Source of the DNA: Lachnospiraceae bacterium
GTDB lineage: Bacteria > Bacillota > Clostridia > Lachnospirales > Lachnospiraceae
Reading direction: 5' to 3'
Assembly: GCA_017514845.1 (NCBI GenBank)
Contig: JAFWIM010000112.1
Span: 1-63,482, forward strand
DNA length: 63,482 nucleotides
Position 1 is the first letter of the stretch. The number at the start of each line of letters is the position of its first letter. The notes under the pieces are model-generated. The model worked only from the letters and a program-made list of their open reading frames with translations, was not told where the DNA came from and did not search any database. The position numbers and the translations under genes are program-made. Shown here one piece after another: positions 45,598 to 55,103 of the stretch.

Positions 45598-46591
45598 CAG
45601 AGTGATCCACACACCGGAAGGTTTCCGCGACCTCTACGGAGATACAATGAAGTCAAAGGTTATGCTGATGGACAGCATACGGTCCGTATTTGAAAAATAC
45701 AGCTATCAGAACATCGAGACGCCGACCATAGAGTATTTTGACGTCTTTTCAAGCGACATCGGAACGACTCCGACGAACGAACTCTATAAGTTCTTCGACC
45801 GCGACGGCAACACGCTCGTACTGAGATCCGACTTCACACCCTCCGTCGCGAGGGCAGTCTCAATGCACTTCCCCGAGGAAGCCATGCCGGCAAGGCTGTG
45901 CTATGAGGGAAGTACATTTATCAATTCCGCTGAACTGCAGGGAAGATTGAAAGAGACCACCCAGATGGGTGTTGAATTCATCGGTGTGGAGAGCGCAGAA
46001 GCCGACGCGGAGATCATCGCCCTCACATGTGAGATTATCTTAGCCGCTGGGATCAGAGAATTTCAGGTCAGCGTCGGCGAAGTGGATTTCTTCAAGGCGA
46101 TCGCGGAATCCACCGGGCTCGATTTCGAAAAGATCGAGAACATCCGCAAGCTGATTTCCAATAAAAATTTCTTCGGCGTCGGCGAGCTTCTCGATGAATC
46201 GGGCCTCGATGCAGGGCTGAAGGAAGCTCTCGAAAATCTGCCGCAGCTGTTCGGCGGCGCGGAGGTCATCGACACGGCCGAGAAATACGCTTTTGGTCCG
46301 AGGGAGAAAAAGGCGATTCGAAGGCTTCGGGACATCCACTATCTCATGAGAGAGCGCGGTCTTGACAAGTACGTATCCTACGATTTCGGTTATCTGTCAA
46401 AGTATAATTACTACACCGGTATCATTTTCAGCGCGGTGACCCTGGGAACCGGCGAGCCGATCGCCAAAGGCGGACGGTATGACAGCCTGCTCGGGAATTT
46501 CGGCAAGGATTATCCCGCTGTCGGCGTCGGAATCTACATCGACCAGATGATGAACGCGATCTCCAGACAGGGCAGATCTCCTTTGATGTAA
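45590..46591 (+). CDS. hisZ: ATP phosphoribosyltransferase regulatory subunit HisZ
   Basis: 333-residue class II tRNA-synthetase-like (HisRS paralogue) protein required by short HisG. HTPEGFRDLYG and RSDFTPSVARAVS, then GGRYDSLLGNFGKDYPAVGVGIYID are its signatures. ATG 45590 is chosen, with an adjacent ATG at 45587. Start of the histidine operon. Confidence 0.9.
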   Translation: MNNRVIHTPEGFRDLYGDTMKSKVMLMDSIRSVFEKYSYQNIETPTIEYFDVFSSDIGTTPTNELYKFFDRDGNTLVLRSDFTPSVARAVSMHFPEEAMPARLCYEGSTFINSAELQGRLKETTQMGVEFIGVESAEADAEIIALTCEIILAAGIREFQVSVGEVDFFKAIAESTGLDFEKIENIRKLISNKNFFGVGELLDESGLDAGLKEALENLPQLFGGAEVIDTAEKYAFGPREKKAIRRLRDIHYLMRERGLDKYVSYDFGYLSKYNYYTGIIFSAVTLGTGEPIAKGGRYDSLLGNFGKDYPAVGVGIYIDQMMNAISRQGRSPLM

Positions 46592-46678
46592 GACATCCGT
46601 TTTGAGGAACCGGAGGAAGCCCTTTTGCAGAGCGACGCCCGTGAACTTCCAATCGGAGATATAAGGACGGAGGATTTT

Positions 46679-47329
46679 ATGAGATATTTAACAGTTGCCC
46701 TCACAAAGGGCAGGCTGGCCAGACAGACACTCGAGCTTTTTGAAAAGTGCGGGATCGACACGGCCGGGGCTATGGATAAAAATACGAGAAAGCTGATATT
46801 CACGAACGATGAGCTGGGACTCAGGTTCTTTCTGGCCAAAGGTCCGGATGTGCCGACCTACGTCTATTACGGTGCCGCGGATATAGGCATCGTCGGAAGG
46901 GATACGATCATCGAGGAGAATAAAAAGCTCTACGAGGTGCTCGATCTCGGCTTTGGCAAATGCCGGATGTGCGTGTGCGGGCCTGCCTCCGCCAGAAAAT
47001 ACCTTGACAGCGGCGAGATGATCCGTGTTGCCACCAAATATCCGGCAATCACCAAGGACTATTTCCTCAATAAGAAGCATCAGACCGTGGAGATCATCAA
47101 GCTGAACGGGTCCATTGAGCTTGCCCCGATCATCGGCCTCTCCGAGGTGATTGTCGATATCGTCGAAACCGGTTCCACACTGAAGGCCAACGGGCTGGAA
47201 GTCCTCGATGAGGTAATTCCCCTGAGCGCGCGCATGGTCGTGAACCAGGTCAGCATGAAGATGGAAAATGAGCGCATCTCATGGATCATCAAAAGGCTCA
47301 GAAATGAGCTTCAGAAGCAGAATGCGTAA
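46679..47329 (+). CDS. hisG: ATP phosphoribosyltransferase, short form
   Basis: 216 residues, first step of histidine synthesis. YLTVALTKGRLARQTLELFEK, the GAADIGIVGRDTI motif and EVIVDIVETGSTLKANGL are present. The short form lacks the regulatory C-terminus and depends on HisZ encoded upstream. ATG 46679 after ACGGAGG. Confidence 0.96.
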   Translation: MRYLTVALTKGRLARQTLELFEKCGIDTAGAMDKNTRKLIFTNDELGLRFFLAKGPDVPTYVYYGAADIGIVGRDTIIEENKKLYEVLDLGFGKCRMCVCGPASARKYLDSGEMIRVATKYPAITKDYFLNKKHQTVEIIKLNGSIELAPIIGLSEVIVDIVETGSTLKANGLEVLDEVIPLSARMVVNQVSMKMENERISWIIKRLRNELQKQNA

Positions 47330-47346
47330 GAGAGAGAGGGATTAGA

Positions 47347-48633
47347 ATGCAGATTTTTGAACTCAACGAGGAAGTCTTCGGATCGATTCTCACAAATATG
47401 CTGAAGCGCAGTCCTGACAGCTACCCGAGGGAGGAAGCGATTGTCGCGGATATCATAAAAAATGTCAGAGAGCGCGGCGACGAAGCCGTTTTCGAGTACA
47501 CAAAAAATTTCGACAAGGCCGATATCAGCGCTGAAAACTTCACGGTCACACCGGAGGAGGAAGCGGAAGCGTACGCCAAGGTCGATAAGGAACTCATCGG
47601 GATCATAAGAAGGGCAATCACCCGCATCCGCGCCTTCCACGAACACGAAAAGCAGGAGAGCTGGTTCACAACAGAGAACGGTATGGTGCTCGGTCAGCGC
47701 GTGACTCCCCTCGAGAGGGCCGGAGTCTACGTCCCGGGCGGAAAAGCCGCCTATCCGTCATCGGTACTCATGAACGTGATCCCTGCACAGGTAGCCGGTG
47801 TGCCCGACATTATCATGTGCACACCTCCGGGCAGGGACGGAAAAGTCACTCCGACGACTCTGGTCGCGGCCAAGGAGGCAGGTGTAGGCACGATCTACAA
47901 AGTCGGCGGCGCTCAGGCGATCGCTGCCATGGCGTACGGGACCGAGAGCCTCAAAAAGGTCGATAAGATCACAGGCCCGGGCAATATCTTCGTCGCTCTT
48001 GCCAAAAAAGCCGTCTATGGACACGTCTCCATCGATTCCGTAGCCGGACCGTCGGAAGTCACGGTGCTCGCGGACGACAGTGCGGATGCCCACTGCGTAG
48101 CGGCGGACCTCCTGTCCCAGGCAGAGCATGACGAGCTTGCATCCTGCATATTAGTCACGACCTCCCGGCAGCTCGCGGAGGACGTAAGCTCTGAAGTCGA
48201 TGAGTATCTGAAGGTCCTCTCCAGAGCTGATATCATTAAAAAATCTCTGGATAATTTCGGCCGCATTCTGGTCGCGAAATCAATGGATGAGGCAATCGCA
48301 GCCGTCAACGAGATCGCGCCCGAGCATCTTGAGATCGTGACGCGGGATCCGTTCCTTCTCATGACCAGGATAAAAAATGCCGGCGCAATATTTATCGGTG
48401 AATACTCGAGCGAACCTCTCGGAGATTATTTCGCGGGACCCAACCACGTACTTCCGACGAACGGGACCGCCAAGTTCTTCTCGGCTCTGTCAGTCGATGA
48501 CTTTATCAAAAAGACAAGCATTATCTACAGCTCAAGAGAGGCACTTGCCGCCCTGCACGAAGACGTTGAAAATTTCGCAAAAGCGGAAGGGTTGACTGCC
48601 CACGCGAACTCGATCCATGTGAGATTTGAATGA
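47347..48633 (+). CDS. hisD: Histidinol dehydrogenase
   Basis: 428 residues; oxidises histidinol to histidine. LERAGVYVPGGKAAYPSSVLMN, GPGNIFVALAKKAVYG and AGPSEVTVLADDSA contain the substrate- and zinc-binding segments, with the family zinc His near DLLSQAEHD. Normal length. RBS GAGGG. Confidence 0.97.
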   Translation: MQIFELNEEVFGSILTNMLKRSPDSYPREEAIVADIIKNVRERGDEAVFEYTKNFDKADISAENFTVTPEEEAEAYAKVDKELIGIIRRAITRIRAFHEHEKQESWFTTENGMVLGQRVTPLERAGVYVPGGKAAYPSSVLMNVIPAQVAGVPDIIMCTPPGRDGKVTPTTLVAAKEAGVGTIYKVGGAQAIAAMAYGTESLKKVDKITGPGNIFVALAKKAVYGHVSIDSVAGPSEVTVLADDSADAHCVAADLLSQAEHDELASCILVTTSRQLAEDVSSEVDEYLKVLSRADIIKKSLDNFGRILVAKSMDEAIAAVNEIAPEHLEIVTRDPFLLMTRIKNAGAIFIGEYSSEPLGDYFAGPNHVLPTNGTAKFFSALSVDDFIKKTSIIYSSREALAALHEDVENFAKAEGLTAHANSIHVRFE

Positions 48634-48651
48634 CCAAGGAGATGTATTAGT

Positions 48652-49932
48652 ATGAAAAAGTTACTTGTGCCCTGTATTTATCTGCTGAAAGGACGCGCTG
48701 TCTCGGGATTTGGGCAGAAGAATGCATTTGCATCCGGAAATGTGTCCGAGCTGGCTATGATATACAGCGATCACGGCGCTGACAGCCTTCTGGTGTTCGA
48801 CTTTTCAAAGACGGACGCGGAGCACGATGAGGCCATCGCCTGCATCAAAGAGATCTGCACCTCCTCCCAGGTCCCGGTCATCGTAGCCGGCAATGTGAAG
48901 CGCCCGGAGGATGTAAAAAAGTTCATCTATGCCGGCGCCGCACAGGCCCTCCTGAACGGAGGAAAGCCCGAAAACATGCGCTTTATGGAAGAAGTATCCA
49001 AACGTTTCGGGCGAGATAAGATCGGCGTCACCATCGCCGACACGGAAGAGTACACAACCAACAGGGATGTCATCGAGCAGTACGCTTCAAGGCTTGTCCT
49101 TCTCGACAACATCGAGAAGGAGATTGCTCCGATGACAGAACTCCGCATACTTCTCCACGTGAACCACGCGGGGGAGAAGCAGGTCCTTGATCTTCTCGCT
49201 TCCGGCAATATCAGCGGCATCTCCGGCGGATTTGTCAGCCAGAGAAATCTGGACCTGACCAAGATCAAGGTCCTCGCGATCGAGCGTGGCATTGAGATGA
49301 ATATATTGACGTCTTCCGTCGACTGGTCGGAGATGAAGACCGACGAGAAAGGCCTCGTTCCGGTCATCGTCCAGGATTATAAGAACGATGAGGTCCTCAT
49401 GCTCGCTTACATGAATGAGGAGAGCTTCCGGAAGACACTCGAGACCGGCAAGATGACATACTTCTCGCGCAGCCGTCAGAGCCTCTGGGTCAAGGGGGAG
49501 ACAAGCGGGCATTTCCAGTATGTCAAAGAGCTGAAGATCGACTGCGACAACGATACGATTCTGGCTAAAGTGGCCCAGATCGGAGCAGCCTGCCATACCG
49601 GCAACCGCAGCTGCTTCTACAGGACTCTTGTAAGAACTGCCTACGATGACACGAATCCCCTTCACGTTTTCCAGGATGTCTACGATATCATCTCGGACCG
49701 CAAGAAACATCCGAAAGAAGGTTCCTACACAAATTATCTGTTCGACAAGGGAATCGACAAAATCCTGAAGAAAGTCGGTGAGGAGAACACCGAGATCATC
49801 ATAGCTGCCAAGAATCCGGATCCCGAGGAGATCAAATACGAGGTTTCCGATTACCTGTACCACCTGATGGTGCTCATGGTAGAGCGCGACGTCACATGGG
49901 ACGATATCACTTCCGAACTTGCCAGAAGATAA
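48652..49932 (+). CDS. hisIE: HisIE with an extra N-terminal HisA/HisF-like barrel
   Basis: 426-residue, three-part protein. Residues 1-215 resemble a HisA/HisF barrel ([16 protein letters not shown] in place of IPCLDVKDGRVVKG, so the catalytic Asp of HisF is Tyr). Residues about 225-325 are phosphoribosyl-AMP cyclohydrolase, with metal ligands in DCDNDTIL and [11 protein letters not shown]. Residues about 335-426 are the phosphoribosyl-ATP pyrophosphatase ([14 protein letters not shown]). It catalyses two consecutive steps of histidine synthesis. Last gene of the operon here; hisB, hisH, hisF and hisA are missing from the window. Confidence 0.9.
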   Translation: MKKLLVPCIYLLKGRAVSGFGQKNAFASGNVSELAMIYSDHGADSLLVFDFSKTDAEHDEAIACIKEICTSSQVPVIVAGNVKRPEDVKKFIYAGAAQALLNGGKPENMRFMEEVSKRFGRDKIGVTIADTEEYTTNRDVIEQYASRLVLLDNIEKEIAPMTELRILLHVNHAGEKQVLDLLASGNISGISGGFVSQRNLDLTKIKVLAIERGIEMNILTSSVDWSEMKTDEKGLVPVIVQDYKNDEVLMLAYMNEESFRKTLETGKMTYFSRSRQSLWVKGETSGHFQYVKELKIDCDNDTILAKVAQIGAACHTGNRSCFYRTLVRTAYDDTNPLHVFQDVYDIISDRKKHPKEGSYTNYLFDKGIDKILKKVGEENTEIIIAAKNPDPEEIKYEVSDYLYHLMVLMVERDVTWDDITSELARR

Positions 49933-49962
49933 ACGCCGCCAAAAATCCCGCATGGAGGACTT

Positions 49963-51864
49963 ATGAGAGAACCGTTTTTGTCAGACCGCACTCTGCGTCA
50001 GGTGGAGCGGCCTGCCAGATACATCGGCAATGAAATCAATTCAATTGTTAAAGATAAGAATTCTGTGGATATCCGCTACTGCATGTGCTTCCCGGATGTC
50101 TATGAGATCGGCATGTCCCACCTGGGCATTCAGATCATCTATGAGCAGCTGAACAGAAGAGCAGATACATGGTGCGAGAGAGTGTACTCCCCGTGGCCCG
50201 ATCTTCATAAGATCATGAAGGAGCAGAATATACCGCTCTTCGCCCTGGAGTCCCAGGAACCCGTTAAGGACTTCGATTTTCTCGGCATAACTATCCAGTA
50301 CGAACTTTGCTACACCAATATTCTGCAGGTCCTCGATCTGGCCGGTATTCCGCTTCTTGCCAAAGACCGCGGTGAGGAATGCCCGATCGTCATGGGAGGC
50401 GGTCCCTGTACCTACAATCCGGAGCCGATCGCGGATTTCTTTGACCTCTTTTATATTGGCGAGTCCGAGACGGTCATGGACACCCTTATGGATGTGTATA
50501 AGGATTGCAAAAAACACGGCGCCCCGCGGGAAGAGTTCCTTCACAGGGCAGCTAAGATCGAGGGCATATATGTGCCCTCGCTCCTTTGTGTCACCTACAA
50601 TGAGGATGGAACGGTAAAAGACTTTGCACCGAAATACGAGGATATCCCGGATAAGATCCGCAAGCAGACGTGCATGGATTTCACGAACGCTCCCTATCCG
50701 AAAAAGCCTCTTGTTCCATATCTCCGGCCGACGCAGGACCGGGTGACACTGGAGATCATGCGCGGCTGCATACGCGGCTGCCGTTTCTGCCAGGCCGGAA
50801 TTCTGTATCGTCCGCTTCGCGAAAAAGACATCGAGGTCCTTAAGCGGCAGGCGGATACTATGATGAAATATTCCGGTCACGAGGAGATATCTCTAAGCTC
50901 CCTCAGCTCCAGCGACTACAGCCGCCTTCCTGAGCTTATGGATTATCTCATCGAAAAGTTCCACAGTCAGGCGGTCAATATCTCCCTGCCTTCGCTCAGA
51001 ATCGATAATTTCTCGCTCGATGTCATGCAGAAGGTCCAGGATATAAAGAAGAGTTCGCTGACATTTGCACCCGAGGCCGGAACACAGAGACTCAGAAACG
51101 TCATCAACAAAGGACTCACCGAGGAGGATATTTTCGGCGGGTCAGCCATGGCGTTCAGGGGCGGCTGGAGCAAAGTCAAGCTGTACTTCATGCTGGGTCT
51201 TCCGACAGAGACGGAGGACGACCGCAGAGGCATCGCGCATCTTGCCCAGTCCATCTGCGACGTCTACTACGATATTCCCAAGGAGGAGAGGCGGGGCAAA
51301 TGTGATATCAACGTCAGCACTTCCTTCTTCGTCCCGAAACCTTTCACTCCTTTCCAGTGGGCACCGATGTTCCGCAGGGAGGACTATCTTTCCTTTGCCC
51401 ATCTTGTCAAAGGTGAGATTCGATCGATGAAGAACCAGAAATCGATCCACTATCAGTACCATGACGCGGACGGAACGGTGCTGGAAGGTGTACTTGCCAG
51501 AGGCGACCGAAAACTCTCGCAGGTCATTATGTACGCTTATGCGCACGGAGCCATGTACGACGCATGGACCGACTACTTTCATATGGATATATGGATGGAC
51601 GCATTCTCGGCGTGCGGAATCGACCACGAGTTTTATACGCTGAGAGAAAGATCTCTCGACGAAGTCCTTCCGTGGGATTTCATTGACGTCGGTGTGACCA
51701 AGAATTGGTTCGTCCGCGAGTTAGAGCGTGCTCTTCGCGCGGAGATCACGCCCAACTGCAGACAGATGTGCTCCGGCTGCGGGGAGCGGTCCTACGGTGG
51801 AGGCGTCTGCTTTGAAGAGAAATCCATGGACGCCGGCAAGGCAGATTACAGCAGTTTGAGGTGA
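49963..51864 (+). CDS. Radical SAM protein, TIGR03960 family, B12-binding type
   Basis: 633 residues. N-terminal cobalamin-binding-like region (about 30-190, FPDVYEIGMSHLGIQIIYE), then the radical SAM core with RGCIRGCRFCQAG (about residue 267) holding the CxxxCxxC cluster, and a C-terminal MCSGCGER...GGVCF cysteine pair. Always adjacent to the next gene and to Rng. Role not established; ribosome-linked tRNA/rRNA modification is a suspicion from context. Confidence 0.88.
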   Translation: MREPFLSDRTLRQVERPARYIGNEINSIVKDKNSVDIRYCMCFPDVYEIGMSHLGIQIIYEQLNRRADTWCERVYSPWPDLHKIMKEQNIPLFALESQEPVKDFDFLGITIQYELCYTNILQVLDLAGIPLLAKDRGEECPIVMGGGPCTYNPEPIADFFDLFYIGESETVMDTLMDVYKDCKKHGAPREEFLHRAAKIEGIYVPSLLCVTYNEDGTVKDFAPKYEDIPDKIRKQTCMDFTNAPYPKKPLVPYLRPTQDRVTLEIMRGCIRGCRFCQAGILYRPLREKDIEVLKRQADTMMKYSGHEEISLSSLSSSDYSRLPELMDYLIEKFHSQAVNISLPSLRIDNFSLDVMQKVQDIKKSSLTFAPEAGTQRLRNVINKGLTEEDIFGGSAMAFRGGWSKVKLYFMLGLPTETEDDRRGIAHLAQSICDVYYDIPKEERRGKCDINVSTSFFVPKPFTPFQWAPMFRREDYLSFAHLVKGEIRSMKNQKSIHYQYHDADGTVLEGVLARGDRKLSQVIMYAYAHGAMYDAWTDYFHMDIWMDAFSACGIDHEFYTLRERSLDEVLPWDFIDVGVTKNWFVRELERALRAEITPNCRQMCSGCGERSYGGGVCFEEKSMDAGKADYSSLR

Positions 51865-51870
51865 CGAAGT

Positions 51871-52701
51871 ATGAAAGTCAGAATTAAATTCACCAAGGTC
51901 GGCGCGCTCCGCTACGTGGGTCATCTGGATTTCATGCGCACCTTCCAGAAAATAATCAAGAGGAGCGGCGTTCAGGCGGTCTTCACCAGAGGGTTCAGCC
52001 CCCATATGATCATGTCCTTTGCGGCTCCGCTCGGCGTCGGGCTTGAGAGTCTCGGCGAGTATGTGGATTTCGAGATGGCTTACAGAGATCCCTTCGAGCT
52101 CACAAAGATCGAGCTTCAGCGCATGAGCCAGCTCGATATTGAAAATGAAGAGCTCCCGCCTGTCCCTCCCGAAGCTCACATAATCGATATGCTGAACAGT
52201 GAATGCCCGGACGGCGTCCGCATTCTGTCGGTAAGGAGAATCGAGGAAGCCAAGGGCAAGGCCATGGCGCTGGTAAGCGTTTCCGACAACGTTGTTTTCT
52301 TCGAAAACGACTGGCTTCATGCAGCCGGTATATCGAGTGAGGATATTCTTTCGGACTTCATCCAAAGTTTTATGGGGCAGACAACCGTCATGATCCACAA
52401 AACGACCAAAAAGACTGAGAGCGACGTCGACATACGGCCGCTTATATTCGAGTTCGGACTCTGCCGGAAGGCGGATCTGCCGGACGATGTCCGCTCCCAT
52501 ATCGAGCGGGCGGGTTACAGCATGCCGGTCTTCATGAAACTTAAGACCGGAAGCTCAGCCAACCTGAAGCCGGAGACGGTCATCAGCGCGCTGTGCACAT
52601 TTGCAGGCATCGAATATGACCCGTTAGCGCTCCGGATCCTGCGACTTGATCTTTACGGTGAGGACGGAAAACCTCTGTCGGAAACAGGAAGAAGCTTCTG
52701 A
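51871..52701 (+). CDS. Radical SAM-associated protein, TIGR03936 family (DUF2344)
   Basis: 276 residues; RIKFTKVGALRYVGHLDFMRTFQKII is the family opening. Separate-gene partner of the upstream radical SAM protein; in some bacteria the two are fused. The C-terminal half is less conserved. RBS GAGGTGACGAAG. Confidence 0.87.
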   Translation: MKVRIKFTKVGALRYVGHLDFMRTFQKIIKRSGVQAVFTRGFSPHMIMSFAAPLGVGLESLGEYVDFEMAYRDPFELTKIELQRMSQLDIENEELPPVPPEAHIIDMLNSECPDGVRILSVRRIEEAKGKAMALVSVSDNVVFFENDWLHAAGISSEDILSDFIQSFMGQTTVMIHKTTKKTESDVDIRPLIFEFGLCRKADLPDDVRSHIERAGYSMPVFMKLKTGSSANLKPETVISALCTFAGIEYDPLALRILRLDLYGEDGKPLSETGRSF

Positions 52702-52724
52702 GGTCCTCAAAGGATGTGCCAAGC

Positions 52725-53906
52725 ATGAAAGATTACATAGTGACTGAGATTGAATTCGATGAGAATAAATATCTGGCGGCAGCTTTCTTTGAGGACATGC
52801 GTCTTTCCATGCTGAAGCTCGCCGCAAGAGACGACGAATCACTGATCGGCCGCATATACCTCGGCCACATCGATTCGTACGCGGACAACATTGGCGGGGC
52901 TTTCGTCGCGTTCGGAAAAGACAAATGCTTTCTTTCCAAATACAAGAAGGGCAGCTGCGATCCCGGCCGCATCCCCGTCCAGATCATTCGCGATGCCTCA
53001 GGGAAGAAGGCAGCCGCCGGGACCATGAAGCTGAAGCTGTCCGGACGCTATGCCGTGCTCTCAGAGGGGGACGGGAGTCTCTCTTTCTCCCGGAAGCTTT
53101 CAAGTGAACAGAAGGATCTCCTCCGCAAATGGATGCGCGATGTCGACCGGACCGGTTACTCTGTCCTGCTGCGCACGAACTCGGCCGGGACAGAGAAGGC
53201 GGAAGTCCTCCGCGAAGTCGAGGAGCTTAAAGCGCGATGGCAAAAACTCGCGCATGACATAGCTCACGCGAAAGCCGGTTCGCTCCTCTATCGGCCGGAT
53301 CCCTTCTATATAGAAATGCTGCGCGATCTCACCGTAAAGCCGGACAGACTCTATTCGGATATTCCGCGGATCGCAGAGGAGCTGGAATCCTGCCGTCCCT
53401 TCTTGCAGGATTCGGACAACAGTAATGAGATTTATTACGGGAACCGGACACTTCCCCTTCGGACCGTTTACAATCTGACCGGGGAAGTCCGAAAGCTGAC
53501 AGCCAAAAATGTGTGGCTGAGGAGCGGGGCCTACCTGGTCATAGAAAAGACCGAGGCCTTTACATCGGTCGATGTGAACACAGGCAAATGCGAGCGTGGC
53601 AGACATGCCTCCGAGACCTACCGGCGCATCAACCACGAGGCGGCCGAGGAGGTCATACGTCAGATCATCCTGCGCAATCTCTCGGGCATGATCCTGGTAG
53701 ACTTCATAAACATGGAGAATCCTGACCACAAAGAGGAGCTCGTGAATGTCGCCAGAAAGCTGGCGCGGCGCGACCCTCTCCGCATGGAGGTCGTGGATCT
53801 TACTCCGCTCGGCATAATGGAGATCATTCGCCAGAAGACGGAGCGCCCGCTGTCCGAGATCCTTGGCATAACGCGCGCTGCTTCCACCAATTCTGATACA
53901 GAGTAG
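52725..53906 (+). CDS. rng: Ribonuclease E/G family protein
   Basis: 393 residues. An embedded S1-like RNA-binding part (GRIYLGHIDSYADNIGGAFV, about 50-120) and the catalytic DNase I-like region with SVDVNTGKCERG and ILVDFINMENPDHK, both carrying the metal-binding Asp residues. The CPxCxG zinc-link of E. coli RNase E and G is not present at the C-terminus. Involved in rRNA or mRNA processing. ATG 52725 after AAGGA; the frame opens slightly earlier at a GTG. Confidence 0.9.
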   Translation: MKDYIVTEIEFDENKYLAAAFFEDMRLSMLKLAARDDESLIGRIYLGHIDSYADNIGGAFVAFGKDKCFLSKYKKGSCDPGRIPVQIIRDASGKKAAAGTMKLKLSGRYAVLSEGDGSLSFSRKLSSEQKDLLRKWMRDVDRTGYSVLLRTNSAGTEKAEVLREVEELKARWQKLAHDIAHAKAGSLLYRPDPFYIEMLRDLTVKPDRLYSDIPRIAEELESCRPFLQDSDNSNEIYYGNRTLPLRTVYNLTGEVRKLTAKNVWLRSGAYLVIEKTEAFTSVDVNTGKCERGRHASETYRRINHEAAEEVIRQIILRNLSGMILVDFINMENPDHKEELVNVARKLARRDPLRMEVVDLTPLGIMEIIRQKTERPLSEILGITRAASTNSDTE

Positions 53907-53923
53907 ACTATCAGGCAGGCAGC

Positions 53924-54307
53924 CTGCGTCACAGTTCAGACAGGCTGCCGACGTCGTTGCTGCGTCACAGTTCAGACAGGCTGCGTAGTAAATAACGTGT
54001 CCGGCGGCGAAGCATCCATCTTCGTGAGAAAAACATTGCGGGTCCGACCGAAGAAAGAGCAGGAGCGTCAAGACGCCCCTACTCTTCCCGGCGTCACCGC
54101 CTACATCTCGCGCTTCACGCTCGATGCCGGGCGGGCGCCAAAGTGCCTTCCTTTCGTGCGAGCACGAATCAGGCACCTTGGCTTGTCGCCTACGCAAAAT
54201 GCGTGAGCATTTTTAAGCTCAGAGGGCAGGACCTGCGTTTTTCGATGAAGATGGTGATTTGCGCCGGGTAATAGACATAAATGCAGCCTGTCTGAACTAT
54301 GACGCAG
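53924..54307 (-). repeat. Dispersed nested-inverted-repeat element, copy B
   Basis: Fills most of the 547-base gap between rng and rplU. Outer 25-base repeats carry GTTCAGACAGGCTGC: two direct copies at 53924-53948 and 53960-53984, and an inverted copy at 54283-54307 (one mismatch). Inner inverted repeats are CATCTTCGTGAGAAAAAC (54017-54034) and GTTTTTCGATGAAGATG (54237-54253). Read on the minus strand the modules follow copy A's order, with about 130 additional bases containing further hairpins such as TTCGTGC-GA-GCACGAA and AGTGCC...GGCACCT. The conserved AAAATGC-GTGA-GCATTTT hairpin is at 54197-54214. Confidence 0.72.
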
Positions 54308-54340
54308 CGTTGAAATTTGAAAATATTTTGAAATTAGTTG

Positions 54341-54369
54341 TTGTGTTTGGAAATGAATTATGGTAACAT
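54341..54369 (+). promoter_or_regulatory. Sigma-A-type promoter of rplU-prp-rpmA
   Basis: TTGTGT (54341-54346), 17-base spacer, TAACAT (54364-54369), 85 bases before the rplU start. Confidence 0.6.
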
Positions 54370-54375
54370 ACGTTG

Positions 54376-54436
54376 GTGAACGCGCAGAGAGGCCGAAAAG
54401 TCTGCATTTGCAGCGCCGTATCTGGCGAATATGTGA
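54376..54436 (+). promoter_or_regulatory. Possible L21 leader in the rplU 5' UTR
   Basis: The UTR between promoter and ribosome binding site can fold (GCGC around 54380 with GCGC near 54413, plus CTGCATTTGCAG at 54402-54413). L21 leaders are known upstream of rplU in Firmicutes, but I could not match the consensus by eye. Confidence 0.35.
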
Positions 54437-54453
54437 AGAAGGAGGTGTGCTCC

Positions 54454-54759
54454 ATGTATGCAGTGATCGCAACAGGCGGAAAGCAGTACAAAGTTTCTGA
54501 GGGTGATGTTATCCGCGTAGAGAAGCTTGGCAAGGAAGTCGGCGAAGCAGTTACTTTTGATCAGGTTATCGCAGTCAAGGGTGATACACTTTGTGTTGGC
54601 GAAGATGTCAAGGGCGCTACAGTCGAAGGCAAGGTTATTTCCAACGGCCGCGCTAAGAAAGTCATCGTTTATCATTACAAACCGAAGTCTGGTTATCACA
54701 AGAAGAATGGTCACAGACAGGCTTACACAGCTGTTAAGATCGAGAAAATCAACGCCTGA
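54454..54759 (+). CDS. rplU: 50S ribosomal protein L21
   Basis: 101 residues; [24 protein letters not shown] and [24 protein letters not shown] are the family's two signatures. ATG 54454 after AAGGAGGTG; the upstream frame is UTR. Heads a three-gene operon. Confidence 0.98.
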   Translation: MYAVIATGGKQYKVSEGDVIRVEKLGKEVGEAVTFDQVIAVKGDTLCVGEDVKGATVEGKVISNGRAKKVIVYHYKPKSGYHKKNGHRQAYTAVKIEKINA

Positions 54760-55103
54760 TGATTCTTGTAACGATTTATAAAAATCAGGATGGCTATATT
54801 GGTTTTGAGGCGGAAGGACATGCCGAGTACAGCGAGAGCGGGACGGATATCATCTGCGCCGCGGTCTCAGTGCTCATGACAAACACTGCCAATTCCATCG
54901 AAGCGCTCACCAATGACACTATCGTGGATTCCAGTGAGGAAGGATATCTGACATGCGAGTTTCCGGAAGGTTTATCGCCGGAGGGAACACTTCTTGTAGA
55001 TTCCATGATTCTCGGTCTCAGACAGGTTGAAGAAATTCAACCGACAGATGAAAATGACGAACCTTTTCTAAAGATATTAACCAAGGAGGTGCAGACATGC
55101 TGA
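54759..55103 (+). CDS. prp: Ribosomal-processing cysteine protease Prp
   Basis: 114-residue protease (YsxB) that removes an N-terminal extension from L27. [20 protein letters not shown] carries the catalytic His and Cys. It starts one base inside the rplU stop (TGATG) and overlaps rpmA, giving the conserved rplU-prp-rpmA coupling. Confidence 0.95.
   Translation: MILVTIYKNQDGYIGFEAEGHAEYSESGTDIICAAVSVLMTNTANSIEALTNDTIVDSSEEGYLTCEFPEGLSPEGTLLVDSMILGLRQVEEIQPTDENDEPFLKILTKEVQTC

Noticed and set aside
53924..53984. Two direct repeats as a CRISPR remnant
   Set aside because: Only two copies with a short, non-unique gap, an inverted third copy, and no cas genes nearby.
53100..54197. 365-residue minus-strand frame from rng into element B
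   Set aside because: Covers part of rng antisense and the repeat element; the shared CFSHED peptide with the element A frame comes from the repeat, not from a protein family.
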